NCBI RefSeq assembly: GCF_023806635.1
Contig: NZ_JAMTDQ010000029.1
Span: 81,895-145,894 of the forward strand
DNA length: 64,000 nt
Reading direction: 5' to 3'
Origin: Accumulibacter sp.
GTDB lineage: Bacteria; Pseudomonadota; Gammaproteobacteria; Burkholderiales; Rhodocyclaceae
The notes beneath the pieces were generated by a model. That model was not told where the DNA came from. It ran no database searches and worked only from the letters and a program-made list of their open reading frames with translations. Within the stretch, counting starts at the first letter, position 1. Every line of letters starts with the position of its first letter. This document shows positions 52,373-61,640 of this stretch, piece by piece. The position numbers and the translations under genes are program-made.

Positions 52373-53206
52373 ATGAAGAACGAAGAATCGTCACGGCAGC
52401 GGCTGCTCGAGATCAATCGCCAGCAGGCCGAGTTCTACGAGCACGATCTGTACGTGCAGCGCGACCGGCAGGGTCTGCCGGTGCGCATCTGGGGCGCGGT
52501 GCGCGACAGCCTGCACCGCTTCCGCGAGGAAACCGGAATCGGCAGTGCGGCGGACGATCTGCATCAGGTGTGGCTCGGCGACCTGGCGGGCAGCAAGGTC
52601 CTTGACCTCGGCGTCGGTTGCGGCAACGCGCTGTCGATCGATATCGCCCGGCGCTGTCGCGAGTACCACGCGATCGACCTCAGCGAGCGGCTGGCGGCGA
52701 GCTTCCAGCAGGCGCTGCTGGCGGAGGGTCTGCAGCATGCGCGTTCGTATCGCGCCGATTTCCTCGCCGACGACTTCACCGAGCGGGACTTCGACATCAT
52801 CTACGCGTTGGGCGTCGCACATCATTTCGAGGACTTCGACCTGTTCCTGGCGACCGCGCAGCAGCGGCTGAAGCCTGGCGGCAGGATGATCACCTACGAT
52901 CCGCTGAACACCTTCTGGGCGTCACGGCTGCTGCGGGCGATGTTCCGGCCGTTCCAGAACGACGCCGCCTGGGAGTGGCCGTTCGCGCGCAGGAACTTCG
53001 AGCTGATCGGCCGGCGATTTGGCATCGCGGCGGTACAGGGGACGCTCGGCCGCTCGAAGTGGGCCTTTCCGCTCGTCGTGCTCAACCCGCGGTGGGCGAT
53101 TCGCCGCGGCCGCGAGGCGCATCTGCGTGACCTAGCGGAGTGCAACCGTGTCGCGTCACCGTTGTTCCGCTGCCTGCACGTGACGATGTGCCTCGTCCGG
53201 AAATGA
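52373..53206 (+). CDS. SAM-dependent methyltransferase
   Basis: A 277-aa class I methyltransferase. Motif I VLDLGVGCGNALSIDIARR, acidic motif at the end of strand 2 (YHAIDLSE), RADFLADDF, and motif IV-like FDIIYALGVAHHFEDFDLFL, then LKPGGRMITYDPL. No signal peptide. The substrate cannot be read; the C-terminal half with several Trp/Phe and basic residues (RSKWAFPLVVLNPRW) suggests a lipid or quinone-like acceptor. Ends 40 bp before the convergent PyrR-like gene. Confidence 0.85.
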   Translation: MKNEESSRQRLLEINRQQAEFYEHDLYVQRDRQGLPVRIWGAVRDSLHRFREETGIGSAADDLHQVWLGDLAGSKVLDLGVGCGNALSIDIARRCREYHAIDLSERLAASFQQALLAEGLQHARSYRADFLADDFTERDFDIIYALGVAHHFEDFDLFLATAQQRLKPGGRMITYDPLNTFWASRLLRAMFRPFQNDAAWEWPFARRNFELIGRRFGIAAVQGTLGRSKWAFPLVVLNPRWAIRRGREAHLRDLAECNRVASPLFRCLHVTMCLVRK

Positions 53207-53246
53207 CGAGGGTGGCGACGGCCGGGCAGCCAGCGGGACACGGGCA

Positions 53247-53801
53247 CTAGTCGCCGGGGCGCACCAGTTCGATCGAGAAGTCGGCTTCGTAGGGAGGTAC
53301 GTGAACCTCGACGATCGAGCCCGTGGGCACGTCGAGTCGCAGGCCGGCGACGTCGGCGTGGATCGGCAGGACGCTGACACCGCGATCGACGAGGACCGTG
53401 CTGATGACCCGTGCGGCGCCGCATCCGACCAGATGCTGGACGACGCGCAGCAGCGAATGTCCGCGATAGAGCACGTCGTCGACCACGATCGCGCATCGCC
53501 CGGCGAGGTCGGCGACGGTGGGTGCCGTGTCTTCGCTGAGCCGGGTCTGCGGATGGAGCAGGCTGAGATCGTCAGCGTAGCGTTTGACGACCAGCTCGAG
53601 CCGTAGCGCCGGTCGCAGCAGTCCGCGCCTTGCCAGGTGCTCGGCGAGCATCGCGGCCAGTGGCACGCCACGGCGCCGGATGCCGACGAGGACAAGGTCT
53701 TCGTCGCTGGCCAACAAGCCGGTGAGGCGGGCGGCCATGCTGTCGAGTACCGGCTCGAGCTGCCGTTCGTCGTAGAGGCAGGAGCGGGTAGGGGCGTTCA
53801 T
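53247..53801 (-). CDS. pyrR: PyrR-like phosphoribosyltransferase
   Basis: A 184-aa type I phosphoribosyltransferase. The PRPP-binding loop is CAIVVDDVLYRGHSLL; LVLVGIRRRGVPLAAMLAEHL and the C-terminal segment follow the PyrR/uracil PRTase layout. PyrR either makes UMP or regulates pyrimidine genes by RNA binding; in proteobacteria it is usually found near pyrBC, which are not here. It follows fabI on the same strand after a 25-bp gap. Confidence 0.85.
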   Translation of the reverse strand: MNAPTRSCLYDERQLEPVLDSMAARLTGLLASDEDLVLVGIRRRGVPLAAMLAEHLARRGLLRPALRLELVVKRYADDLSLLHPQTRLSEDTAPTVADLAGRCAIVVDDVLYRGHSLLRVVQHLVGCGAARVISTVLVDRGVSVLPIHADVAGLRLDVPTGSIVEVHVPPYEADFSIELVRPGD

Positions 53802-53826
53802 CGGCGGGAGTCGTGCCGAGCGTGCT

Positions 53827-54627
53827 TCAGGCCGGCAGCGGCTCCGGGTTGCCGAGGGCGGTGGTGTTGAGACCACCGTCCACGTACATGATCTCGCCGG
53901 TGATGCCGCTGGCGAGGTCGGAGAGCATGAAGGCGGCTGCGTTGCCGACTTCGTCGATGGTGATGTTGCGGCGCAGCGGGGCATTGTGCGCGTTGTAGGC
54001 GAGCAGGCGGGAGAAGTTGCCGATGCCGGATGCGGCGAGCGTCTTGATCGGTCCGGCCGAGATGGCGTTGGCGCGGATTCCCTGTGGGCCGAGGCAGAAG
54101 GCGAGGTAGCGGGTGGCGGCTTCGAGGCTCGCCTTGGCGAGGCCCATGGTGTTGTAGTTGGGCAGGGTGCGCTCGGCGCCGAGGTAGGAGAGCGCGAGCA
54201 GTGCCGGGTTGTGGCCGCGCAGCAGCAGTGGCCGTGCAGCCTTGGCGAGTGCAGGGTAGCTGAAGGAGGAAACGTCGTGGGCGATGCGGAACGCGTCGCG
54301 CGTGATGCCGTCGAGGAAGTCGCCTTCGATCGCTTCGCCTGGGGCGTAGGCGATCGAATGCACCAAGCCGTCGAGGCCGTCCCACTGTCGACCGAGGTCG
54401 GCGAAGAGCTGGTCGATCGCGGCGTCCTCGCTGACGTCGCAGGGGTAGATCAGGGTGCTGCCGAATTCCGCCGCGAACTTGGCTAGACGATCCTTGAAGC
54501 GTTCGTTCTGATAGGTGAAAGCGAGCTGTGCGCCTTCCCGTTTGCAGGCCTTGGCGATGCCATAGGCGATCGAGTGCTTCGATAGCACGCCGGTGATCAG
54601 GATGCGCTTGTCTGCGAGGAATCCCAT
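53827..54627 (-). CDS. fabI: enoyl-[acyl-carrier-protein] reductase (NADH)
   Basis: A 266-aa SDR-type enoyl-ACP reductase, last step of fatty-acid elongation. Seen: [26 protein letters not shown] (NADH-binding, FabI-type GVxSxxSIAYGIA), [19 protein letters not shown], catalytic Tyr-x6-Tyr-x6-Lys arrangement in [23 protein letters not shown], and [16 protein letters not shown]. Standard length. A perfect TATAAT lies 65 nt upstream of the ATG. Confidence 0.94.
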   Translation of the reverse strand: MGFLADKRILITGVLSKHSIAYGIAKACKREGAQLAFTYQNERFKDRLAKFAAEFGSTLIYPCDVSEDAAIDQLFADLGRQWDGLDGLVHSIAYAPGEAIEGDFLDGITRDAFRIAHDVSSFSYPALAKAARPLLLRGHNPALLALSYLGAERTLPNYNTMGLAKASLEAATRYLAFCLGPQGIRANAISAGPIKTLAASGIGNFSRLLAYNAHNAPLRRNITIDEVGNAAAFMLSDLASGITGEIMYVDGGLNTTALGNPEPLPA

Positions 54628-54691
54628 GTGTTCTCCGTAACGAAAGTTGGCTGCTCGTGCAGCTCGTTGTTCGAATCTTCCTGACCGCGTG

Positions 54692-54697
54692 ATTATA
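54692..54697 (-). promoter_or_regulatory. probable fabI promoter (-10 TATAAT)
   Basis: Consensus TATAAT on the minus strand, 65 nt upstream of the fabI ATG. The -35 region at 17-nt spacing is poor (TCCGGG), so either an extended context or an activator is needed. Confidence 0.5.
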
Positions 54698-54866
54698 AAG
54701 GATTTCGGGCGACGCCCGGAGCCCGTCGCTGGCGCTGCAGCGACGGGACGCAGGCGCTTGACCCGGGTGCGGCAGGCTGCTGTTGGCCCGCTGCAGGCGC
54801 CGCGCGGCGTTGCCACGGTGGGCCGCGGCGACCCATGCGCAGCCGGTTCGCGATAAACTGCCGCCC

Positions 54867-57032
54867 ATGCCCCGTTTTCGTCGTGCCCTGCCGTTGATCG
54901 GCGCGCTGCTGCTGTGTGCCTGCGGCAGCGAGCAGAACGATCCGTACCCGCGTGCCGAGCGCGGCCGGAACATCCTCTACGCCGCGTTCACCGAACGCCC
55001 GAAACACCTCGATCCGGTGCAGTCCTACAGCGAGGACGAGATCACGTTCACGGCACAGATCTACGAACCGCCGTTGCAGTACCACTACCTGAAACGGCCT
55101 TATACGTTGATTCCGCTGACCAGCGAGGCGGTGCCGGTGCCGCGCTACTTCGACGCCGCCGGCAACGAGCTGCCTGCCGACGCGCCGGCGGCGGCGATCG
55201 CCACCAGCGTTTACGAGATCCGGCTCCGGCCGGGCATCCGCTATCAGCCGCATCCGGCCTTTGCCCTGGATGCCGCCGGCCAGCCGCTCTACCGCGCCGG
55301 CGATCGCGAGCAACTGCGCGGCATCGAGAAGCTGGGTGACTTCGCGCAGACGGGCAGCCGTGAGCTGGTCGCCGACGACTACATTTATCAGATCAAGCGC
55401 CTGGCGCACCCACGGCTGCATTCGCCGATCTTCAGCATGATGGCCGAGCGCATCGTCGGCCTGCGCGAGTTGGGGGAGGCATTGCAGGAGGAGGCAAGGA
55501 AGCTGCCGGCCGGCGCCTGGATCGACCTCGACGGCTTTCCGCTCGCCGGCGTCAGCCGCGTCGATCGCCATACCTACCGCATCAGCCTGCACGGCAAGTA
55601 TCCGCAGTTCGCGTACTGGCTGGCGATGCCGTTCTTCGCGCCGGTGCCGCGCGAGGTCGACCGTTTCTACCACCAGCCGGGAATGGCGGAGAAGAACCTG
55701 ACGCTCGACTGGTATCCGGTAGGTACCGGCCCGTTCATGCTGACGGAGAACAATCCGAACAGCCGCATGGTGCTCACCCGCAATCCGAACTTCCACGGCG
55801 AGACCTATCCCTGCGACGGCGAGCCGGGTGACGAGGCGGCGGGCTTGCTCGCCGATTGCGGCAAGCCACTGCCGTTCATCGAGCAGGCGGTGTATTCGCG
55901 CGAGAAGGAGAGCATTCCCTACTGGAACAAGTTCCTGCAGGGCTATTACGATGCCTCCGGGATTTCCTCCGACAGCTTCGACCAGGCGGTACGGCTGGCA
56001 GTCGGCGGTGACGTGCAGCTGACCGACGAGATGCGCGACAAGGGGATCAGCCTGCTGACGAGTGTGCGGGCGTCGATCTTCTACATGGGGTTCAACATGC
56101 TCGATCCGGTCGTCGGCGGGCTCGGCGAGCAGGCGACGAAGCTGCGCCAGGCGCTGTCGATTGCCATCGACCAGGAAGAGTTCATCTCGATCTTCATGAA
56201 CGGTCGCGGCATCCCGGCGACGAGCCCGCTGCCGCCGGGCATCTTCGGTTACCTCGATGGCCGCGAGGGGATCAATCCGGTCGTCTACGACTGGGTCGAT
56301 GGCCGCGCGCAGCGCAAGCCGCTGGCCGAAGCCAGGCGGCTGCTGGCCGAAGCCGGCTGGCCGAACGGTCGCAACGCCGTCACCGGCGAACCGCTGGTAC
56401 TGAACCTCGACACGACGACCGGCGGCATGGGCGAGAAGTCGCGCCTCGACTGGCTGACGCGACAGTTCGCCCGGCTCGACATCCAGCTCGTCGTTCGTTC
56501 AACCGACTTCAACCGCTTCCAGGAGAAGATCCGCAAGGGCGCGGTGCAGCTCTACTATCTCGGCTGGAACGCCGACTACCCGGATCCGGAGAACTTCCTC
56601 TTCCTGCTCGCGGGTAGCGAGGGCAAGGTGGCGAAGGCCGGCGAGAACGCGTCGAACTACGCCAATCCGGAGTTCGACCGACTGTTCGAACAGATGAAGG
56701 ATCTCGAGAGCGACGGACCGCGCGGCGCCGAGCGGCTGCCCATCATCCGCCAGGCGATCGCACTGCTGCAGCATGACGCGCCGTGGATCTACGGCTTCCA
56801 TCCGAAGAGCTACACGCTGGGTCAGGTCTGGCTGCACAACCGCAAACCGACCGATGTCGGCAACAACATCCTCAAGTACCAGCGGATCGATGCCGCCGCA
56901 AGGGAGCGCCTGCGGCAGGAGTGGAACCGGCCGGTACTCTGGCCGCTGGCGCTGCTCGCCGCGCTCCTGCTGGCAGTGTTGCTGCCGGCGGCGATCGCCC
57001 ATCGTCGGCGCGAACGCGGAACCGCCCGCTGA
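54867..57032 (+). CDS. peptide ABC transporter substrate-binding lipoprotein
   Basis: A 721-aa SBP family 5 protein (DppA/OppA/YejA type). Lipobox LLLCAC puts a lipid-modified Cys near residue 18. The body holds typical motifs ([70 protein letters not shown]). Unusually, it also ends with a hydrophobic helix ([19 protein letters not shown]) and a basic tail, so it may be anchored at both ends. First gene of the transporter operon. Size is larger than usual (~550-600). Confidence 0.88.
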   Translation: MPRFRRALPLIGALLLCACGSEQNDPYPRAERGRNILYAAFTERPKHLDPVQSYSEDEITFTAQIYEPPLQYHYLKRPYTLIPLTSEAVPVPRYFDAAGNELPADAPAAAIATSVYEIRLRPGIRYQPHPAFALDAAGQPLYRAGDREQLRGIEKLGDFAQTGSRELVADDYIYQIKRLAHPRLHSPIFSMMAERIVGLRELGEALQEEARKLPAGAWIDLDGFPLAGVSRVDRHTYRISLHGKYPQFAYWLAMPFFAPVPREVDRFYHQPGMAEKNLTLDWYPVGTGPFMLTENNPNSRMVLTRNPNFHGETYPCDGEPGDEAAGLLADCGKPLPFIEQAVYSREKESIPYWNKFLQGYYDASGISSDSFDQAVRLAVGGDVQLTDEMRDKGISLLTSVRASIFYMGFNMLDPVVGGLGEQATKLRQALSIAIDQEEFISIFMNGRGIPATSPLPPGIFGYLDGREGINPVVYDWVDGRAQRKPLAEARRLLAEAGWPNGRNAVTGEPLVLNLDTTTGGMGEKSRLDWLTRQFARLDIQLVVRSTDFNRFQEKIRKGAVQLYYLGWNADYPDPENFLFLLAGSEGKVAKAGENASNYANPEFDRLFEQMKDLESDGPRGAERLPIIRQAIALLQHDAPWIYGFHPKSYTLGQVWLHNRKPTDVGNNILKYQRIDAAARERLRQEWNRPVLWPLALLAALLLAVLLPAAIAHRRRERGTAR

Positions 57033-57106
57033 TGCGCCCGACGCCGCCACCCTGCAAGCGCATCGCAGCTGGCCACCGGCGGCGGCCGGCGCCCTAGTCC
57101 CCGGAC

Positions 57107-58084
57107 ATGCTCGCCTACGTCGTCCGCCGCCTGCTCTATGCGCTGCCGATCCTGATCGGGGTGAACCTGATCACCTTCGCCCTGTTCTTCGTCGTCAACA
57201 CGCCCGACGACATGGCACGCATGCAACTCGGCGTCAAGCGCGTGACCCCCGAGGCGATCACCCGCTGGAAGGCGGAGCGCGGATACGACAGACCGTTGTT
57301 CGTCAACGACGAGGCGAGCGGCGTTGCGGTGTTCTCCGAGACGATCTTCTTCAGCAAGTCGATACGCATGTTCGTCGGCGATTTCGGGCGCGCCGAGGAC
57401 GGGCGCGACATTGCACGCGAGATCGTCGCGCGCATGGGGCCGTCGCTCGCCATCGCCCTGCCGACCTTCGTCCTCGGACTGCTGGTGAGCGTCACGTTTG
57501 CCCTGCTGCTGACCTTCTTCCGCGCCACCTACCTCGACTTCTGGGGTGTCGTCCTGTGCGTCGCGATGATGTCGATCTCGGGGCTTTTCTACATCATCGG
57601 CGGCCAGTACCTGATCAGCAAGCTGTGGAAGCTGGTGCCGATCTCCGGGTACGGCGGCGGTCTCGACGCCTGGAAGTTCGTCATCCTGCCCGTCGTCATC
57701 GGCGTCGTCTCGGGAATCGGTTCGTCGACGCGCTGGTACCGGACGATCTTCATCGAGGAGATCGCACGCGACTATGTGCGCACGGCGCGCGCCAAAGGCC
57801 TCAGCGAGGCTGCCGTGCTGTTCCGGCACGTGCTGCGCAACGCGCTGATCCCGATCCTCACCGGCGTCGTCGTCGTCATTCCGCTGCTTTTCATGGGCTC
57901 GCTGCTGACCGAGTCGTTCTTCGGCATTCCAGGTCTCGGCAGCTACACGATCGACGCGATCAACGCGCAGGACTTCGCTGTCGTGCGGGCGATGGTGTTC
58001 ATCGGTTCGTTGCTCTACATCGTCGGGCTGATTCTCACCGACCTCTCCTACACCCTGGTCGATCCGCGCATACGCTTCGATTGA
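57107..58084 (+). CDS. ABC transporter permease (YejB/OppB type)
   Basis: A 325-aa inner-membrane permease with six TM helices, the BPD_transp_1 domain and the EAA-like loop IEEIARDYVRTARAKGLSEAAVLFRHVLRNALIPIL. The first ~110 residues contain the YejB-like MLAYVVRRLLYALPILIGVNLITFALFFVVN. It pairs with the following permease to form the pore. Confidence 0.92.
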   Translation: MLAYVVRRLLYALPILIGVNLITFALFFVVNTPDDMARMQLGVKRVTPEAITRWKAERGYDRPLFVNDEASGVAVFSETIFFSKSIRMFVGDFGRAEDGRDIAREIVARMGPSLAIALPTFVLGLLVSVTFALLLTFFRATYLDFWGVVLCVAMMSISGLFYIIGGQYLISKLWKLVPISGYGGGLDAWKFVILPVVIGVVSGIGSSTRWYRTIFIEEIARDYVRTARAKGLSEAAVLFRHVLRNALIPILTGVVVVIPLLFMGSLLTESFFGIPGLGSYTIDAINAQDFAVVRAMVFIGSLLYIVGLILTDLSYTLVDPRIRFD

Positions 58085-59523
58085 TGCCCTTCCTGCCCGT
58101 CATCCTCTGGTCCGATGTGCTGATCTGGCTGCTGCTGCTGGCGGCGCTCGCGTCCGGCTGGCTGTCGGCAGGCAATCCACTGTGGCGCAGCGCCTGGCAG
58201 CGCGTCGGCCGCAGCCGGGCTGGAATGGCGTCGGCGACGTTGCTGCTTGCCTTCGCCATCGTCGGCCTGCTCGACTCGCTGCATTATCGACCGCGCCTCG
58301 CGGCGGACGGTGGGCAGCGGACGGCCGGTCAGCCGGCGGTCTACGCCGTCGAGGTGCTGTCGCTGCTCGACGCGCTGCTGACGCCGCTGCGCACGCGCAA
58401 CGAGAAGACCTACTCGGAACCACTGGCAACGCGTGCCCACGCCAAGGAGACGATCGAGGTACGTGGCAGCGACGGTCGCCTGCAGCAGGTGCGCGACCAC
58501 CCGCGTCTGCGCCACGGCGGTGCCCATCTCGGCGCCGATGAGGGGCGGCGTGACGCCGATGTCGCTGGCCGTGTGCTGCAGGCGCTTGGCCTGGCGCTGC
58601 TCGCCTGGGCGGCGGTCGTTCTCGCCGTCTGCGGCGGCGTCGTGCGCGCGCGGGGCTGCGGTTGGCGACTGGCCTGGCGGCGAGTCTGGCGAAGCGAAGG
58701 CGAATTTGCCTGGAACGCGATCCTCGCGACGCTCGCCGCATTGTCGTTGCTGGCCATGCCGGTGGCGCTGCTGGCGGGCGACTACCACGTCTTCGGCACC
58801 GACAAGGTCGGACAGGACGTGCTCTATCAGGTGCTGAAGAGCGTTCGCACGGCGCTCGTCATCGGCCTCGTGACGACGCTCGTGATGCTGCCGCTGTCGG
58901 TGCTGCTCGGTGTCCTGGCTGGCTACTTCCGAGGCTGGGTCGATGACCTCATCCAGTATCTGTATACGACGCTGAGCTCGATTCCCGGCGTCCTGCTGAT
59001 CGCTGCCGCGGTGTTGATGATGCAGGTGTTGATCGACACCCACCCGCAGTGGTTCGCGACGGCCGCCGAACGCGCCGACCTGCGCCTGCTGGCCCTTTGC
59101 TTCATTCTCGGCGTGACCAGCTGGACCGGGCTTTGCCGTCTGTTGCGCGGCGAGACGCTGAAACTGCGCGAGCTGGAGTACATCCAGGCGGCGCAAGCGT
59201 TTGGCGTCTCCAGCCTGCGCATCATCGGCCGCCACATCCTGCCGAACCTGATGCACATCGTCATCATCGCGCTGGTGATGGATTTCTCCAGCCTCGTGCT
59301 GGCCGAGGCGGTGCTCTCCTATGTCGGCATCGGCGTCGACCCGACGATGATCAGCTTTGGCACGATGATCAACAACGCCCGCCTCGAGCTGGCGCGCGAG
59401 CCGCTGGTCTGGTGGTCGCTGGCGGCTGCTTTCCTGTTCATGTTCTCGCTCGTGCTGGCGGCGAACCTGTTTGCCGATGCCGTGCGCGACGCCTTCGACC
59501 CGCGTCTGGCGGGCTCGCCATGA
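58084..59523 (+). CDS. ABC transporter permease (YejE/OppC type) with long N-terminal region
   Basis: A 479-aa permease. The C-terminal ~280 residues are a normal permease domain with loop RLLRGETLKLRELEYIQAAQAFGVSSLRIIGRHILPNLMHI and GIGVDPTMISFGTMI. The N-terminal ~200 residues are an extra domain with two TM pairs and a ~110-residue periplasmic loop, longer than in typical OppC (~300 aa). Stop/start overlap with the preceding gene; ATGA overlap with the ATPase gene. Confidence 0.9.
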   Translation: MPFLPVILWSDVLIWLLLLAALASGWLSAGNPLWRSAWQRVGRSRAGMASATLLLAFAIVGLLDSLHYRPRLAADGGQRTAGQPAVYAVEVLSLLDALLTPLRTRNEKTYSEPLATRAHAKETIEVRGSDGRLQQVRDHPRLRHGGAHLGADEGRRDADVAGRVLQALGLALLAWAAVVLAVCGGVVRARGCGWRLAWRRVWRSEGEFAWNAILATLAALSLLAMPVALLAGDYHVFGTDKVGQDVLYQVLKSVRTALVIGLVTTLVMLPLSVLLGVLAGYFRGWVDDLIQYLYTTLSSIPGVLLIAAAVLMMQVLIDTHPQWFATAAERADLRLLALCFILGVTSWTGLCRLLRGETLKLRELEYIQAAQAFGVSSLRIIGRHILPNLMHIVIIALVMDFSSLVLAEAVLSYVGIGVDPTMISFGTMINNARLELAREPLVWWSLAAAFLFMFSLVLAANLFADAVRDAFDPRLAGSP

Positions 59524-61592
59524 ACGCACCAGCGAAGTCTTGCGGTGACGAGCTGCTGACGGTCAGGCAGCTGCGGGTGGCTTTCGCGCAGGGTCGCGCG
59601 CTGTTGCCGGCGGTCGATGGCATCGACCTGCGGCTGGCTGCCGGAGAGACGCTGGCGCTGCTCGGCGAGTCCGGCTGCGGCAAGTCGGCGACGGCTCTGG
59701 CGTTGCTGCGCCTGTTGCCGGCGGCGGGCAGGATCGTCGCCGGCGAGGTGCGGTTCGGCGGGCGCGACTTGCTGCGTCTGCCGGAGTCCGAGATGCGCGC
59801 GGTGCGTGGTGGCGGCATGGCGATGATTTTCCAGGAGCCGGCGACGAGCCTCAACCCGGTGCTCACCGTCGGCCGGCAGATGGCCGAGGTGCTCGCCCGG
59901 CATCGGTCGCTGGGTGGCACGGCGGCGCAGGCGACGGCGCTCGATCTGTTGAGCGCGGTCGGCATCGCCGATGCACGGCGGCGGCTTGGCGAGTATCCGT
60001 TCCAGCTCTCTGGCGGCATGAAGCAGCGGGTGATGATCGCCATGGCGCTGGCTGGCGATCCACGCCTGCTGGTCGCCGACGAGCCGACGACGGCACTCGA
60101 CGTGACCATCCAGGCGCAGATTCTGGATCTGCTGCGCCGCTTGCAGGTCGAACGGGCGATGGGCATGCTGCTGATCACCCACGACCTCGGCGTCGTCGCC
60201 CAGATGGCAACGCGCATCGGCGTCATGTATGCCGGCGAGATCGTCGAGGAGGCGCCGCGCGCCAGCTTCTTCGCGACCCCGCGACACCCCTATACGCAGA
60301 AGCTGTTCGCCGCGCTGCCCGGCCTGGCGCGGCGCGGCGGCCAGCTGCAGACGATTCCCGGACAGGTGCCGTCGCTGTCGGCGATGCCGGCTGGCTGCCG
60401 TTTTGCCGCCCGCTGCGAGCATGCCTGGGATCGCTGCCGGCAGCAGTCGCCGCAGTGGCGGCAGGTGGCGCTCGATCATCGGGTACGCTGCCACCTCGAG
60501 GACGGCCGGTTGGTGGCCGGAGGCAACGCTGGCGGGCCCGCTGCCGATGGCGTGCCGGTCGCCGCTGCCGCGGCAGCACCGACGCTGCTGGCGGTGGATG
60601 ATCTGCGGGTGCATTTTGCGATCCGACGCGGTGTCCTGCAGCGAACCGTCGGCCACGTGCGGGCGGTCGACGGCGTCTCGCTGGCGTTGGCGCGTGGCCG
60701 CACGCTGGCGTTGGTCGGCGAGTCGGGCTGTGGCAAGACGACGGTCGGCAAGGCGATCCTGCAGTTGCTGCCGGCCAGTGGCGGCAGCGTGTGCCTGCTC
60801 GGGGAGCAACTCGGCGGCGGTCGGCAGCGCGCGCAGCGAGCGCTGCGGCGCCACATGCAGATGATCTTCCAGGATCCCTTTGCCTCGCTCAACCCGCGCC
60901 TGTCGGTTGGCGAGATCATCGCCGAGGGAATTCGCGCGCAGGGGGGTGGCGGGCGGGCGACGAACGAAGCGGCGATCGCCGCCGTGTTGCAGCAGGTCGG
61001 CCTGCCGGCGGAGGCCGCCATCCGCTACCCGCACGAGTTCTCCGGCGGGCAGCGGCAGCGCATCGCCATTGCCCGGGCGTTGGCCGTACAGCCGGAGCTG
61101 GTGATCTGCGACGAGCCGACGTCGGCACTGGACGTTTCGGTGCAGGCGCAGATCCTCAATCTGCTGGCCACGTTGCAGCGCGAGCTCGGTCTGGCCTATC
61201 TCTTCATCACGCACAACTTCGCCGTCGTCGATCATCTGGCGCATGAAGTGGCGGTGATGTACCTCGGTCGCATCGTCGAGCACGGCGGCGTCGACGAGGT
61301 CCTGCGCTCGCCGCAGCATCCTTACACGCGCGCCCTGCTGTCGGCGGTGCCCAGCCCACGTCTGGCTGCGGCGAGCGAGCCAATCCGCCTGCCAGGCGAG
61401 ATTCCGTCTCCGGCGGCACCGCCGACTGGCTGCCATTTTCATCCGCGTTGCCGGCAGGCGGGCGAGTCTTGCCGGCAGGCGTATCCGCCGCCGAGCCAGC
61501 TGTCGGCGACGCATGTTGTGCGTTGCCATCTCTATCCGTCGACCGTTGACGCCGACCGAGGTGGCGTCGCCTGCGACAGGGCGGAGACGTGA
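59520..61592 (+). CDS. fused double-ATPase subunit of the peptide ABC transporter (YejF/OppDF)
   Basis: A 690-aa protein with two complete ABC ATPase domains. Domain 1 has Walker A GESGCGKSA, signature LSGGMKQRV and Walker B LLVADEPTTALD. Domain 2 has Walker A GESGCGKTT, signature FSGGQRQRI and Walker B LVICDEPTSALD. Each ends in an Oligo_HPY cysteine-rich C-terminal region (PAGCRFAARCEHAWDRC; PTGCHFHPRCRQAGESC). In E. coli YejF is fused likewise. It powers uptake of peptides or peptide antibiotics such as microcin C. Confidence 0.93.
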   Translation: MNAPAKSCGDELLTVRQLRVAFAQGRALLPAVDGIDLRLAAGETLALLGESGCGKSATALALLRLLPAAGRIVAGEVRFGGRDLLRLPESEMRAVRGGGMAMIFQEPATSLNPVLTVGRQMAEVLARHRSLGGTAAQATALDLLSAVGIADARRRLGEYPFQLSGGMKQRVMIAMALAGDPRLLVADEPTTALDVTIQAQILDLLRRLQVERAMGMLLITHDLGVVAQMATRIGVMYAGEIVEEAPRASFFATPRHPYTQKLFAALPGLARRGGQLQTIPGQVPSLSAMPAGCRFAARCEHAWDRCRQQSPQWRQVALDHRVRCHLEDGRLVAGGNAGGPAADGVPVAAAAAAPTLLAVDDLRVHFAIRRGVLQRTVGHVRAVDGVSLALARGRTLALVGESGCGKTTVGKAILQLLPASGGSVCLLGEQLGGGRQRAQRALRRHMQMIFQDPFASLNPRLSVGEIIAEGIRAQGGGGRATNEAAIAAVLQQVGLPAEAAIRYPHEFSGGQRQRIAIARALAVQPELVICDEPTSALDVSVQAQILNLLATLQRELGLAYLFITHNFAVVDHLAHEVAVMYLGRIVEHGGVDEVLRSPQHPYTRALLSAVPSPRLAAASEPIRLPGEIPSPAAPPTGCHFHPRCRQAGESCRQAYPPPSQLSATHVVRCHLYPSTVDADRGGVACDRAET

Positions 61593-61640
61593 CAACGCCG
61601 CCTGGCGGCGGCGCTGCGGAGGGCGGTGCGTGGATTGCGC

